From Nocardioides sp. J54 (GTDB lineage Bacteria; Actinomycetota; Actinomycetes; Propionibacteriales; Nocardioidaceae): DNA of 36,076 nucleotides. The translations under genes were made by a program, and so were the position numbers. Positions 23,379 to 31,418 of this stretch are shown here, in pieces. Under the pieces are notes generated by a model. The model saw nothing but the letters and a program-made list of their open reading frames with translations, had not been told where the DNA came from and did no database searches. Numbering within the stretch: position 1 is the stretch's first letter; each line of letters opens with the position of its first letter. The stretch is from positions 1 to 36,076 of the forward strand of contig NZ_JAER01000044.1 of assembly GCF_000519005.1 (NCBI RefSeq). Reading direction: 5' to 3'.

Positions 23379-24626
23379 TCACCGCACCCGCACCGTGATC
23401 GTGCGGGCCTTGGTGCGCGAGGTGGCGGCGATGGTGATCCGCAGCTTCTGCCCGCGCTTCGCCTTCACCGTGGTGACCAGGCGGCCCTTCGACAGCTTCG
23501 CGGCGCGCAGCAACTTGCCGCCGCGGCGGACGGTGACCTTCGCCGCCAGCGGCGGGGCCGCCGGTGCGCTGGCCAGGACCACCAGCCGGGCCTTCCTCGC
23601 CGTGCGCGAGGCGGTCGTCGCCGTGGCGCGGAGCCTGGGCTTGCGCAGGGCCGGCTCGACGGTGACCGGGCGAGCCGACGCGTGGTGGTCGGCGTAGCCG
23701 GCCGCGGTGACCCGGACGTCGACGCCGATGCGGTGCCCGACGTCGGCGGCGACGGGCGTGTAGGTCGCCCCCGTCGCGCCGGCGATCACGACGCCGTCCC
23801 GTGTCCAGCGGAAGTAGGCGTAGTCCCGGTGGTCCGTGGTCGGCGGGGCCGCCGCGAGCCGGCTGCCGACCCGGGGCGTGCCGGTGATGAGCGGCTCCGA
23901 GGTCGCCACGATCTCGCCGAGCCCGACGTAGCTGCCCTGGGAGCCGGAGTACGCCGTCGCGTAGTCGGTGCGCTTCAGCGTCGCCTGCACCCAGACCGGC
24001 TGCGCGGCGTCCGACGGCCCGAGCGTGTACGACGTCCCGGTGGCTCCCGGGATCGGGTTGATGCTCCGGAACCACTGGTAGGTCACGGTCTCGAAGACCG
24101 GGTCGGTCCTGGGCGCGGAGGTGACCCGCAGCGTCTCGCCCACGCGGAAGGTGCCGGAGACGCCCGGCGAGGCGGTCACCCGCATCTCGACGGGCCCCTG
24201 GACGACCGCGGTCTCCGGCGACAGGCCGCTGAACGCGGTCGGGTACCCCTCCTTGAACGCCGCGACGCTGACCGAGATCCGCTTGCCGAGGTCCTCGGGG
24301 CGCACCTTGAACTGGTTGGTCGCCGTGGCCAGGGAGAACGTGCCGTCGACGAGCCAGTCGTACTGCACCCGGTCCGGCGTGGGAGTGAAGGTGTTGTAGG
24401 CGAACAGGGTCTGCCCGACGCGCGGCGTGCCGCTGATCGACGGGACGGTCCCGGTCATCACTGGGGTCGACGTACCGCCGCCGCCACCACCGCCACCCCC
24501 GCCGCCGGGGTCGCGGGGGTCGGTGGGCACCTCGGCCACCGCGGGGGTGGCGAAGGCAGCGAGCGCCAGCGTCGCCGCCAGGGCGGACAGGGCGCCGCGG
24601 AGGCGGGGTCTGCGAGAGCTGAACAT
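23379..24626 (-). CDS. exported protein with tandem Ig-like repeats
   Basis: A 415-residue exported protein. Residues 1-31 are a signal peptide (L-S-A-L-A-A-T-L-A-L-A-A-F-A-T-P-A-V-A). A proline/glycine linker follows with a run of eleven glycines. Three Ig-like repeats of about 90 residues each begin with I-S-G-T-P-R-V-G-Q-T-L, V-S-G-T-F-R-V-G-E-T-L and I-T-G-T-P-R-V-G-S-R-L. Each ends in the pattern seen in D-L-G-K-R-I-S-V-S-V and D-V-G-H-R-I-G-V-D-V. The last 80 residues are a very basic strand domain (K-V-T-V-R-R-G-G-K-L-L). This build is common in actinobacterial surface proteins. Start at 24626 follows GAGGA. It is divergent from the FAD oxidoreductase. Confidence 0.8.
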   Translation of the reverse strand: MFSSRRPRLRGALSALAATLALAAFATPAVAEVPTDPRDPGGGGGGGGGGGTSTPVMTGTVPSISGTPRVGQTLFAYNTFTPTPDRVQYDWLVDGTFSLATATNQFKVRPEDLGKRISVSVAAFKEGYPTAFSGLSPETAVVQGPVEMRVTASPGVSGTFRVGETLRVTSAPRTDPVFETVTYQWFRSINPIPGATGTSYTLGPSDAAQPVWVQATLKRTDYATAYSGSQGSYVGLGEIVATSEPLITGTPRVGSRLAAAPPTTDHRDYAYFRWTRDGVVIAGATGATYTPVAADVGHRIGVDVRVTAAGYADHHASARPVTVEPALRKPRLRATATTASRTARKARLVVLASAPAAPPLAAKVTVRRGGKLLRAAKLSKGRLVTTVKAKRGQKLRITIAATSRTKARTITVRVR

Positions 24627-24700
24627 GTGGTCCTCGTGGGGGGTTGGGGATCTGACCCGGCCACGCTCGCGGCGACCGCTGCGGTGCGGGTGGGCAGCGA

Positions 24701-24739
24701 CTGGAGCCCCGCTGGAGCCGAGCGGCCCCCGGGCTCCAG
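24701..24739. promoter_or_regulatory. candidate SARP site: 11-bp-period direct repeat
   Basis: CTGGAGCC occurs at 24701-24708 and again at 24712-24719, exactly 11 bp apart, with an inverted copy GGCTCCAG at 24732-24739. SARP regulators are known to bind heptamer direct repeats spaced by about one helical turn (11 bp). The site lies in the 174-bp divergent gap between the Ig-like exported protein and the FAD oxidoreductase, two genes from a SARP-domain regulator. No clear -10 follows at the usual distance, so this is a candidate only. Confidence 0.4.
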
Positions 24740-24800
24740 CCGGACCCCAGCGCAGTGCGGGAGAACTGTCGCGACCCACCACCGAACCGAAGGAAGACCG

Positions 24801-26108
24801 ATGACCATCGACCAGTCGAGCGACGCCCGCATCGCCGCGTTCAACCTCGCCCACCAGCACCGCCCCGGCCGGGTCGTCACGCCGACGACCGCGGCCGGCG
24901 TGGCCGACGCCGTGCGGGAGGCGGCGGTCCGCGGCGACCGCGTCCACGTCGTGGCCACCGGCCACGGACTGCTCGCGCCCGTCGAGGGCGGCACGGTCGT
25001 CTCGACCGCCGCCCTGGCCGACGTCCACGTCGACCCGGAGGCGCGCACCGCCCGCGTCGGTGGCGGCGCCCGCTGGGGCCAGGTGCTCGAGGCGGCTGCG
25101 CCGTACGGCCTCGCCCCCGTCTGCGGCTCCTCGCCCACGGTCGGCGTCGTCGGCCTGCTGCTGGGCGGCGGCCTGGGGCCGGCCGGGCGCACGCTCGGCT
25201 GGGCCAGCGACCACCTCCGCCGCCTCGAGCTGGTCACCGCCACCGGTGAGCAGCTCAGCGTCACCGCGGACTCGCACCCCGAGGTGTTCCGCGCCGCCCG
25301 CGGCGGCAAGCACCTGCCCGGTGTCGTCACCGAGGTCGAGATCGGCCTCGTTCCGATGGCCGAGGTGTACGGCGGCGGCCTGTTCTTCGCCGCCGAGGAC
25401 GCCGGACGTGTGCTGCACGGCTTCGTCGACTGGAGCCGCGACCTGCCGGAGACGGTCACTCCGTCGTTCGCGATCCTGCGGCTGCCGGACCTCCCGCAGG
25501 TCCCGGAGCCGCTGCGGGGTCGGTGCGTCGTGCACGTCCGGGTCGTCGTCGCCGACGGGGACGCCGAGGCCGGTGCCGCCACTGTGGCGCCGCTGCGCGC
25601 GCTCGCGACCCCGCTGGTCGACCTGGTCGGCCCGATGCCCTACGCGGCGATCGGCGCCGTGCACGCCGACCCCGAGGAGCCGATGCCGGTGATGGACGGC
25701 GGCGTCCTGCTCCGCGACCTCGAGCACGGGTTCGTCGACGCCCTGCTCAGCGTCATGGGCCCCGAGCAGCACGTGCCCTTCGCCGTCGCCGAGGTCCGGC
25801 TCCTCGGTGGTGCCCTGGCCCGGCCGACGGCCGGTCCTGACGCGGTGGTCGGCCGCGACGCCGCCGCGCAGCTGTTCGTGGTCAGCGCGCCGGCACCGGA
25901 CCTGTTCACCACGGCGGTCCCCGCCGTTGCGCAGGCGCTCGTGGGGGCCGTGGGCGCGTGGTCGACCGGCGTCGTGCAGCCGAACTTCGTCGGTGCGCTC
26001 AGCGGCCCGAACCCCTGGGTGCGCGCCTGGCCGGCCGACGTGCGCGACGCGCTCGACGCCGTACGCGCGGAGCTCGACCCGGCAGGGCTGTTCGCGGGCC
26101 CGCGGTGA
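24801..26108 (+). CDS. FAD-binding oxidoreductase, BBE/VAO-like
   Basis: A 435-residue oxidoreductase of the PCMH-fold (vanillyl-alcohol oxidase/berberine-bridge-enzyme-like) group. The histidine in V-V-A-T-G-H-G-L-L-A-P-V (about residue 56) is where FAD is often attached covalently. The FAD loop is V-G-V-V-G-L-L-L-G-G-G-L-G-P-A-G-R-T-L-G, and R-A-A-R-G-G-K-H-L-P-G-V-V-T-E-V replaces the common R-G-G-G-G-N-F-G-V-V-T. The C-terminal end L-D-P-A-G-L-F-A-G is usual. There is no signal peptide, so it is cytoplasmic. Such enzymes oxidise alcohols, sugars or natural-product intermediates; the substrate is unknown. ATG at 24801 follows AAGGAAG. The regulator gene lies directly downstream. Confidence 0.87.
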   Translation: MTIDQSSDARIAAFNLAHQHRPGRVVTPTTAAGVADAVREAAVRGDRVHVVATGHGLLAPVEGGTVVSTAALADVHVDPEARTARVGGGARWGQVLEAAAPYGLAPVCGSSPTVGVVGLLLGGGLGPAGRTLGWASDHLRRLELVTATGEQLSVTADSHPEVFRAARGGKHLPGVVTEVEIGLVPMAEVYGGGLFFAAEDAGRVLHGFVDWSRDLPETVTPSFAILRLPDLPQVPEPLRGRCVVHVRVVVADGDAEAGAATVAPLRALATPLVDLVGPMPYAAIGAVHADPEEPMPVMDGGVLLRDLEHGFVDALLSVMGPEQHVPFAVAEVRLLGGALARPTAGPDAVVGRDAAAQLFVVSAPAPDLFTTAVPAVAQALVGAVGAWSTGVVQPNFVGALSGPNPWVRAWPADVRDALDAVRAELDPAGLFAGPR

Positions 26109-26154
26109 GCCTGGCCGTTGCGGGCGAAACGGCCCGGGAGGCGCCGTCGCTGGA

Positions 26155-26160
26155 TAGTCT
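26155..26160 (+). promoter_or_regulatory. -10 element for leaderless regulator mRNA
   Basis: TAGTCT matches TANNNT and ends seven bases before the GTG at 26168. In actinobacteria this spacing puts the transcription start on or next to the start codon, giving a leaderless mRNA. No good -35 is seen. Confidence 0.45.
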
Positions 26161-26167
26161 CCCGGCC

Positions 26168-27421
26168 GTGAGGGTCAGCGTCCTGGGCCCGGTCGAGGTC
26201 GAGGTCGACGGCCGGCTGCTCGATCTCGGAGCGCGCAAGCAGCGCAGCCTGCTGGCCGTGCTGTGCCTGCACCGCGGCCGGCCGGTCAGCGTCGGCGCCA
26301 TCGCCGAGGCGCTGTGGGGCGACGAGCCGCCCGCCAGCCACGCCGTCACGCTGCAGGGCTACGTCTCCGACCTGCGCAAGGTTCTCGAGCCGACCCGCGC
26401 GCCGCGCAGCGCGGCGACCGTCGTGCTGACGACGCCGACGGGCTACCAGCTCGCGATCCCGCCCGAGGCGTTCGACACCGTGCGCCTCGACGACGCGCTG
26501 CGGGCGGCGTCGGAGGCCTTCCCGCGGTCGGCGGACGAGCCGTGGCGCCCGCTGCGCGAGCCCGACCCGGACCGGCTGGTCCAGGCGGCCGAGGGCCTGG
26601 ACCTGGCGCTGGCCGGCTGGCGCGGCGAGCCGTACGCCGACCTGCCGGACGAGGTCGCCCGGGCCGAGCGCGCCCGGCTGCACGAGACGCGCACGACCGC
26701 GATCGAGCTGCGCGAGGCGATCCGGCTGCACCTCGGCGACGCCGTCGAGGCGTCGCGCCGGCTGGAGCCGCTGGTCCTCGAGGAGCCCTACCGGGAGCGG
26801 CTGCACCTGCTCCAGGCGGTCGCGCTGGTGCAGGCGGGCCGCCAGGTCGAGGCGATGGCGCTGCTGCGCCAGCTCCGAACGACCCTGCGCGAGGACCTCG
26901 GCATCGACCCCGGACCCGCGGTCGCCGCCCTCGAGACGGCCGTCCTGCAGGGCCGGCTCGAGGGAGGTCGGCCGCGCCCGAGCGCCGACGTGCGCGTCGT
27001 CCTCGTCGACGACCACCCCGTGTTCCGGATGGGCATGAGCGGCCTGTTGTCCTCGCTGGAAGGCCTCGAGGTGGCCGCCGTCGTGGGCGACGCGGACGCG
27101 GCGCGGGCTGCCGTCGACGAGTCCGTCGACGTCGTGCTCATGGACCTGGACCTGGGCGGCGACTCCGGCATCGACCTCACCGCCGAGCTCACGGCGCAGT
27201 ACCCGGACCTGCAGGTGCTGGTGATGACGATGCACGACGAGGACTCCTTCGTCCGTGCGGCACTGGCCGCGGGGGCGGCGGGCTACCTCGTGAAGTCCGC
27301 GGAGCCCGACGACGTGCACCGCGCCATCCGTGCGGTCGCCGCCGGCGAGCTGGTCGTCGGCGCCCAGGTCGCCCGCGCCGCGCGCTCGCACCTCGGCGGC
27401 GCGCACCGGGGTCGCCCGTGA
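26168..27421 (+). CDS. SARP-BTAD regulator fused to a receiver domain
   Basis: A 417-residue regulator with an unusual order of domains. Residues 1-95 are an OmpR-like winged helix of the SARP/AfsR type (V-S-V-L-G-P-V-E-V-E-V-D-G, A-L-W-G-D-E-P-P-A-S-H-A-V-T-L-Q, T-T-P-T-G-Y-Q-L). Residues about 98-260 are the BTAD helical domain (E-E-P-Y-R-E-R-L-H, E-D-L-G-I-D-P-G-P). Residues about 275-395 are a NarL-like receiver with every key residue: D281/D282 (V-D-D-H-P-V-F), phosphoacceptor D326 (L-M-D-L-D-L), T354 and K376 (Y-L-V-K-S). The LuxR HTH that normally follows such a receiver is absent. The sensor kinase gene overlaps its stop by GTGA, so it is the likely partner. GTG at 26168 is chosen from SARP alignments; GTG at 26105 overlapping the oxidoreductase stop is the alternative. 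Confidence 0.9.
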   Translation: MRVSVLGPVEVEVDGRLLDLGARKQRSLLAVLCLHRGRPVSVGAIAEALWGDEPPASHAVTLQGYVSDLRKVLEPTRAPRSAATVVLTTPTGYQLAIPPEAFDTVRLDDALRAASEAFPRSADEPWRPLREPDPDRLVQAAEGLDLALAGWRGEPYADLPDEVARAERARLHETRTTAIELREAIRLHLGDAVEASRRLEPLVLEEPYRERLHLLQAVALVQAGRQVEAMALLRQLRTTLREDLGIDPGPAVAALETAVLQGRLEGGRPRPSADVRVVLVDDHPVFRMGMSGLLSSLEGLEVAAVVGDADAARAAVDESVDVVLMDLDLGGDSGIDLTAELTAQYPDLQVLVMTMHDEDSFVRAALAAGAAGYLVKSAEPDDVHRAIRAVAAGELVVGAQVARAARSHLGGAHRGRP

Positions 27422-29406
27422 CCGGCGCCCGCGGCTGGCGGGTCCTCGCCTGGCTGCTGGGGGCGCTCGGCTGGGGCACGGTCGTCGCCGCGCTGGGCAC
27501 CAGCCTCGTCGCCGGCCGGATCCCCGACGAGGTCGCCAACTGGGCGATGGACCTCGTCGTCGCCACGCTCTACTCGGTCGTCGTCGTGGTCCTGCTGCCC
27601 CGCACCCGGCGGCTCGCGGTCTGGATCATCGCGCTGACCGGTGTCGGCTGCGGCGTGGCCGGGCTGGCGACCTCCTGGGTGACGCTCGAGGCCGGCACGC
27701 CGGGGCAGGGCGCGGCGCTCTACCTCCAGTACTGGACCTGGACGCCCGGCCTGTACGCCGTCGTCGCGGTCCTGCCGTTCATCGTGGTCGGCCCGGTGCC
27801 GCGGTGGCGCACGGCGGCCGCAGCGGCCGGCGCCGTGCTGGCCGTCGCGGGGACCCTGCCCGGCATGACCGTCGTCGCGCCCGGCCTCCCGCACAACCCG
27901 CTGGGCATCGACCACGCCGGCTGGCAGGAGTGGATCCGCGACTCCACGCTGTGGCTCGACCGCTCCGTGACGGCGATGGGCGCGTTCGCCGCGGTGTGGC
28001 TGTTCGTGCACGCGCGGTCGCTGCGGGCACGGCAGCGGCAGGGCGTGCTGTGGCTGGCCACCGGCCAGGTGCTGCTCGTGGTCGCGATGGTCGTCTTCCT
28101 GCTGCCGTGGCCGGACAACCAGGCCCGGCTCGCGGCCGAGGTCAGCGGCGTGACCCTGCTGCTGGCGCAGGTGTTCCTGCCCGCCGCCCTGCTCGTGCTG
28201 GTGCTCGGCCAGCGGCTGTGGGGGATCGAGGCCACGGTCGACCGGGCCACCGTGTGGACCTCGCTGACCGCCGCCGCGGTGGCGGCCTACCTGGTGCTGG
28301 TCTCCGGGCTCGCGCGCGTGCTACCCGACGGGTCCGGCCTCGCGCAGGGCCTCGCCGTGCCCGTGCTCGCCGTCAGCTTTCTGCCCGCCCAGCGGGCCGT
28401 GCAGCGCCGCGTCGACACCCTCGTCTACGGCACCGGGTCGCGACCCGACGAGCTGTGGTCGGCGATCGACGTCTCCAGCGAGCACGACCTCGACGAGCTC
28501 GCCGACCGGCTGCGCCGCGGCCTGCGGGTCGGCGCCGTGCGGATCCTGCCCGTCGGCCCGGACGGCACCCTGCCTGCCGCACCGGGGGGACGCAGCAGCG
28601 ACGTGGTGCGCACGCTCAGCAGTCGCGGGCGCGAGGTCGGCCTGCTGGTGGTCACGCCGCGAACGGGTGAGCGGCTCGACCGTCGTACCTCCGCGCTGCT
28701 GGACCAGGTCGCCGGCCTGCTTGCGACGGTGCTCGACCTCGCCCGCGCCAACGAGGCGCTGGTCGCGGCCCGCAGCCGCCTGGTCGGCATCCGCAACGAG
28801 GAGCGGCGCGTGCTGCGCCGTGACCTGCACGACGGCCTCGGGCCGGCGATCGCCGGCATCCGCCTCGGCCTCACCGCCGCCCGCAACCTGCGCGAGCGGG
28901 ACCCGGAGGCGGCCGACCGGATGCTCGACCAGCTCGGCGAGGAGCTGCAGCTGCGCAGCGAGGAGGTACGACGGATGAGCCGCGGGCTCCTCCCGCCGGC
29001 CCTCGACGAGGGCGACCTGGCGGCGGCCCTGCGTGCGCTGGCGGACCGCTTCGCCGGCGCGGACCTCATCGTCCAGGTGGACGTGTCGCCGCAGGTGCAG
29101 CCCGGTCCGGTCGCGCAGACTGCGCTCTACCACGTCGCGTCGGAGGCGCTGCTCAACGTGCACCGGCACGCGATGGCGACCCGGTGCGAGGTCGTGGTCC
29201 GGCCGGGGGAGGACGGCGGGGTCGTGCTCGTGGTGACCGACGACGGCGTCGGCCTCGACGAGCAGGCGGCCCAGGGCATCGGCCTGCGGTCCATGCGCGA
29301 GCGCGCCGAGGAGCTCGGCGGCAGCGTCGCGACCACCTCGCCCGGCGCGCGCGGCACCCGTGTCGTCGTCCACCTTCCGCCCCTCGGCGGCGCCGCCCCA
29401 GCTTAG
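27418..29406 (+). CDS. membrane sensor histidine kinase, NarX/HisKA_3 type
   Basis: A 662-residue kinase. About eight membrane helices fill residues 5-330. They are followed by a GAF-like segment (about 345-450), the HisKA_3 dimerisation helix with H471 in R-R-D-L-H-D-G-L-G-P, and an HATPase domain with N-box E-A-L-L-N-V-H-R-H, G1 D-D-G-V-G-L and G2 G-I-G-L-R-S-M-R-E-R. HisKA_3 kinases pair with NarL-type receivers, which is exactly the receiver type fused to the SARP upstream. GTG start overlaps the regulator stop (GTGA). The signal is unknown; the multi-helix membrane part has no extracellular domain of size, which favours sensing within or near the membrane. Confidence 0.92.
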   Translation: MTGARGWRVLAWLLGALGWGTVVAALGTSLVAGRIPDEVANWAMDLVVATLYSVVVVVLLPRTRRLAVWIIALTGVGCGVAGLATSWVTLEAGTPGQGAALYLQYWTWTPGLYAVVAVLPFIVVGPVPRWRTAAAAAGAVLAVAGTLPGMTVVAPGLPHNPLGIDHAGWQEWIRDSTLWLDRSVTAMGAFAAVWLFVHARSLRARQRQGVLWLATGQVLLVVAMVVFLLPWPDNQARLAAEVSGVTLLLAQVFLPAALLVLVLGQRLWGIEATVDRATVWTSLTAAAVAAYLVLVSGLARVLPDGSGLAQGLAVPVLAVSFLPAQRAVQRRVDTLVYGTGSRPDELWSAIDVSSEHDLDELADRLRRGLRVGAVRILPVGPDGTLPAAPGGRSSDVVRTLSSRGREVGLLVVTPRTGERLDRRTSALLDQVAGLLATVLDLARANEALVAARSRLVGIRNEERRVLRRDLHDGLGPAIAGIRLGLTAARNLRERDPEAADRMLDQLGEELQLRSEEVRRMSRGLLPPALDEGDLAAALRALADRFAGADLIVQVDVSPQVQPGPVAQTALYHVASEALLNVHRHAMATRCEVVVRPGEDGGVVLVVTDDGVGLDEQAAQGIGLRSMRERAEELGGSVATTSPGARGTRVVVHLPPLGGAAPA

Positions 29407-29419
29407 GGGCTCTGGCGGC

Positions 29420-29638
29420 TCAGCGGTCGCGGCGGTCGCCGCGCCGCCACTGGCTCCAGCAGCACAGCAGGCAGATCAACCACGCGGGGACGATGACGGC
29501 GTCCTCGAGGTGCACGCCGTGGGTCTCGGAGAACTCCCACAGCACCGGCCCCGACAGCGCAGAGCTGCCCGCCACGCCGGTGACCGCGAGCAACGTGGTC
29601 AGCACGGCGACGACGAGGGCCTGGGTGCGGTCGGACAC
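29420..29638 (-). CDS. small two-helix membrane protein
   Basis: A 72-residue hypothetical protein with two membrane helices (A-L-V-V-A-V-L-T-T-L-L-A-V-T-G-V-A and A-V-I-V-P-A-W-L-I-C-L-L-C-C-W), a polar loop containing W-E-F-S-E-T-H-G-V-H-L-E-D, and a basic tail R-R-G-D-R-R-D-R. The loop and C-C pair could bind metal, which is only a guess. The GTG start at 29638 lies eight bases after TAGGCT on the minus strand (29647-29652), a fitting -10 for a leaderless mRNA. It is convergent with the sensor kinase (13 bases apart). Confidence 0.6.
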   Translation of the reverse strand: MSDRTQALVVAVLTTLLAVTGVAGSSALSGPVLWEFSETHGVHLEDAVIVPAWLICLLCCWSQWRRGDRRDR

Positions 29639-29668
29639 GAGGCAGCAGCCTAGGGGGTGCCCCACCAC

Positions 29669-29800
29669 GAGGTGCGCCCCTCTGCGCCGCGAGGGTCGGG
29701 CGCGCGTCGTACCCACGCACCTCGTGCCGCGAAGCCTCACACCTCGCGGTGCGAAGCCTCACACCTCGCGGCACCCCGGTGCGACCCGAGAGGTGGGGAC
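29669..29800. repeat. cluster of CACCTCG/CGAGGTG repeats
   Basis: The 222-base gap before the permease holds several copies of one motif in both orientations. CACGAGGTGC (29668-29677) is inverted as GCACCTCGTG (29717-29726). A 21-bp unit (GCGAAGCCTC then ACACCTCGCGG) occurs twice in tandem at 29729-29749 and 29751-29771, period 22 bp. CGAGAGGTGG follows at about 29787. Period 22 is two helical turns, so these may be operator sites for the permease or the small membrane protein. Confidence 0.6.
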
Positions 29801-29860
29801 TCCTAGGCTTCCGGGCGGCCCGGACGTGTGTGCGGGTGTCGCTCAGCAGCAGGAGGCACG

Positions 29861-31180
29861 ATGTCCTGGTCCATCCACGGGGACGGCCGGTCGGTCGTCG
29901 ACGGAGAGGTCGTCAAGCCGGGGGAGCGGCTGTCGTGGCCGCGCACCCTCGGGCTCGGTGGCCAGCACGTCGTGGCGATGTTCGGCGCGACCTTCCTGGT
30001 GCCGATCATCACGGGCTTCGACCCGAGCACCACCCTGCTCTTCTCGGGCTTCGGCACCCTGCTCTTCCTGCTGATCACCGGCAACCGGATGCCGAGCTAC
30101 CTCGGCTCGTCGTTCGCGTTCATCAGCCCGGTGCTGGCGGCGAAGAGCGGTGGTGACATCGGTACGGCGCTCTTCGCGATCGTCGCCACCGGCGCCGCGC
30201 TCGCGCTCGTCGGCCTGCTGGTCATCAAGGTCGGCACCGGCTGGATCCACGCGCTGATGCCGCCGGTCGTCATGGGCGGCGTGGTCGCGCTGATCGGCTT
30301 CAACCTCGCGCACGCGTCGTGGAACAACGTCATCAACCTCGACGCCGGCGGCAGCTTCGCGCCCGGGCAGAAGCCGGTCGACGACGAGCACCTGCTGCTC
30401 GCCACGATCACGGTGCTCGCGATCGTCGTCATCGCCTCGCTCTTCCGCGGGATCATGGGTCGGATCGCGGTTCTCCTCGGCTTCGTCGTCGCCTACCTGG
30501 TCGCCATCCCGATGGGCGTGGTCAGCTTCGACGCCGTCCGGGCCGCCGACTGGGTCGGCCTGCCGCAGCTCACCAGCCCCGACGTCGACTGGAGCGTCCT
30601 GCCGATGTTCCTCCCCGTCGTCTTCGTGCTCGTCGCGGAGAACGTGGGCCACGTCCGCTCCGTCGCCCACCTCGTCGGCGACGACTCGCTCAACGACCTC
30701 ACCGGTCGTGCCCTGCTCGCCGACGGCGCCGCCACGGTCGTGGCCGGGCTCGGCGGCGGCTCCGCCACCACGACGTACGGCGAGAACATCGGCGTCATGT
30801 CCGCCACCCGCGTCTTCTCCACGGCGGCCTACTGGGTGGCCGGCGTCGTGGCGATCCTGCTGTCGCTGTCGCCGAAGTTCGGCGCGCTGCTGTTCACCAT
30901 CCCCAACGGCGTCATCGGCGGCGCCACCCTCGTGCTGTACGGCGTGATCGGGCTCATCGGCGTGCGGATGTGGATCGACGCGCGGGTCGACTTCGGCCAG
31001 CAGAAGAACCTCTTCCCGGTCGCCGCCGCGCTGATCCTGGCGATGGGCATGGGCAACGACGTGATCGGCTTCGGCGACTTCACCCTCGGCGGCATCGCCG
31101 TGGCGACCGCCGCGATCCTCGTGCTCTACCACCTGATGGCGGGCCTCGAGCGGGTGCGCGGGGCCGACGTCCCGCGCTGA
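29861..31180 (+). CDS. uracil/xanthine permease, NCS2 family
   Basis: A 439-residue transporter of the NCS2 (UraA/PbuX/UapA) family with about 14 membrane segments. The start region L-G-L-G-G-Q-H-V-V-A-M-F-G-A-T-F-L-V-P is the usual first helix. Substrate residues lie in V-F-V-L-V-A-E-N-V-G-H-V and in the signature G-G-G-S-A-T-T-T-Y-G-E-N-I-G-V-M-S-A-T-R. The T-T-Y-G-E-N form favours uracil over xanthine. It imports the nucleobase with protons. Start at 29861 has AGGAGG upstream. It stands alone and no pyrimidine-salvage gene is adjacent. Confidence 0.92.
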   Translation: MSWSIHGDGRSVVDGEVVKPGERLSWPRTLGLGGQHVVAMFGATFLVPIITGFDPSTTLLFSGFGTLLFLLITGNRMPSYLGSSFAFISPVLAAKSGGDIGTALFAIVATGAALALVGLLVIKVGTGWIHALMPPVVMGGVVALIGFNLAHASWNNVINLDAGGSFAPGQKPVDDEHLLLATITVLAIVVIASLFRGIMGRIAVLLGFVVAYLVAIPMGVVSFDAVRAADWVGLPQLTSPDVDWSVLPMFLPVVFVLVAENVGHVRSVAHLVGDDSLNDLTGRALLADGAATVVAGLGGGSATTTYGENIGVMSATRVFSTAAYWVAGVVAILLSLSPKFGALLFTIPNGVIGGATLVLYGVIGLIGVRMWIDARVDFGQQKNLFPVAAALILAMGMGNDVIGFGDFTLGGIAVATAAILVLYHLMAGLERVRGADVPR

Positions 31181-31358
31181 CCGCCTGTGCGGACCGTCAC
31201 GCCGGTCGGGGAATAGTCGCGGGGGCGGGGCTGGTTGTGCCCGTCAGCTGGTCTGACTCATGCCCCCGGGCCTCACCACTTGCCGCTACGAGCGGCCACT
31301 CGCCGAGAGGCGGCTGACGGACCAGCGAGCATCACCGTGCAGCCACCCGCCGGGTAAG

Positions 31359-31410
31359 CCCCGGTCAGGGTGGCTGTCCGGGTTTTCGGGCGGGGCCAGC
31401 CGGACCGGGG
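31359..31410. terminator. long imperfect hairpin between convergent genes
   Basis: CCCCGGTC (31359-31366) pairs with GACCGGGG (31403-31410), and the pairing goes on inward with a few mismatches (GGTGGC with GCCAGCC). It sits between the permease stop (31180) and the stop of the minus-strand LigD-like gene (31419), so it could serve both. The rest of this 238-base gap shows nothing. Confidence 0.5.
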
Positions 31411-31418
31411 CAGCAGCG

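Noticed and set aside
26263..29406. Plus frame apparently joining the regulator region with the kinase
   Set aside because: Only the part from the GTG at 27418 matches a kinase; the earlier part is an arginine/alanine-rich out-of-frame shadow of the SARP gene.
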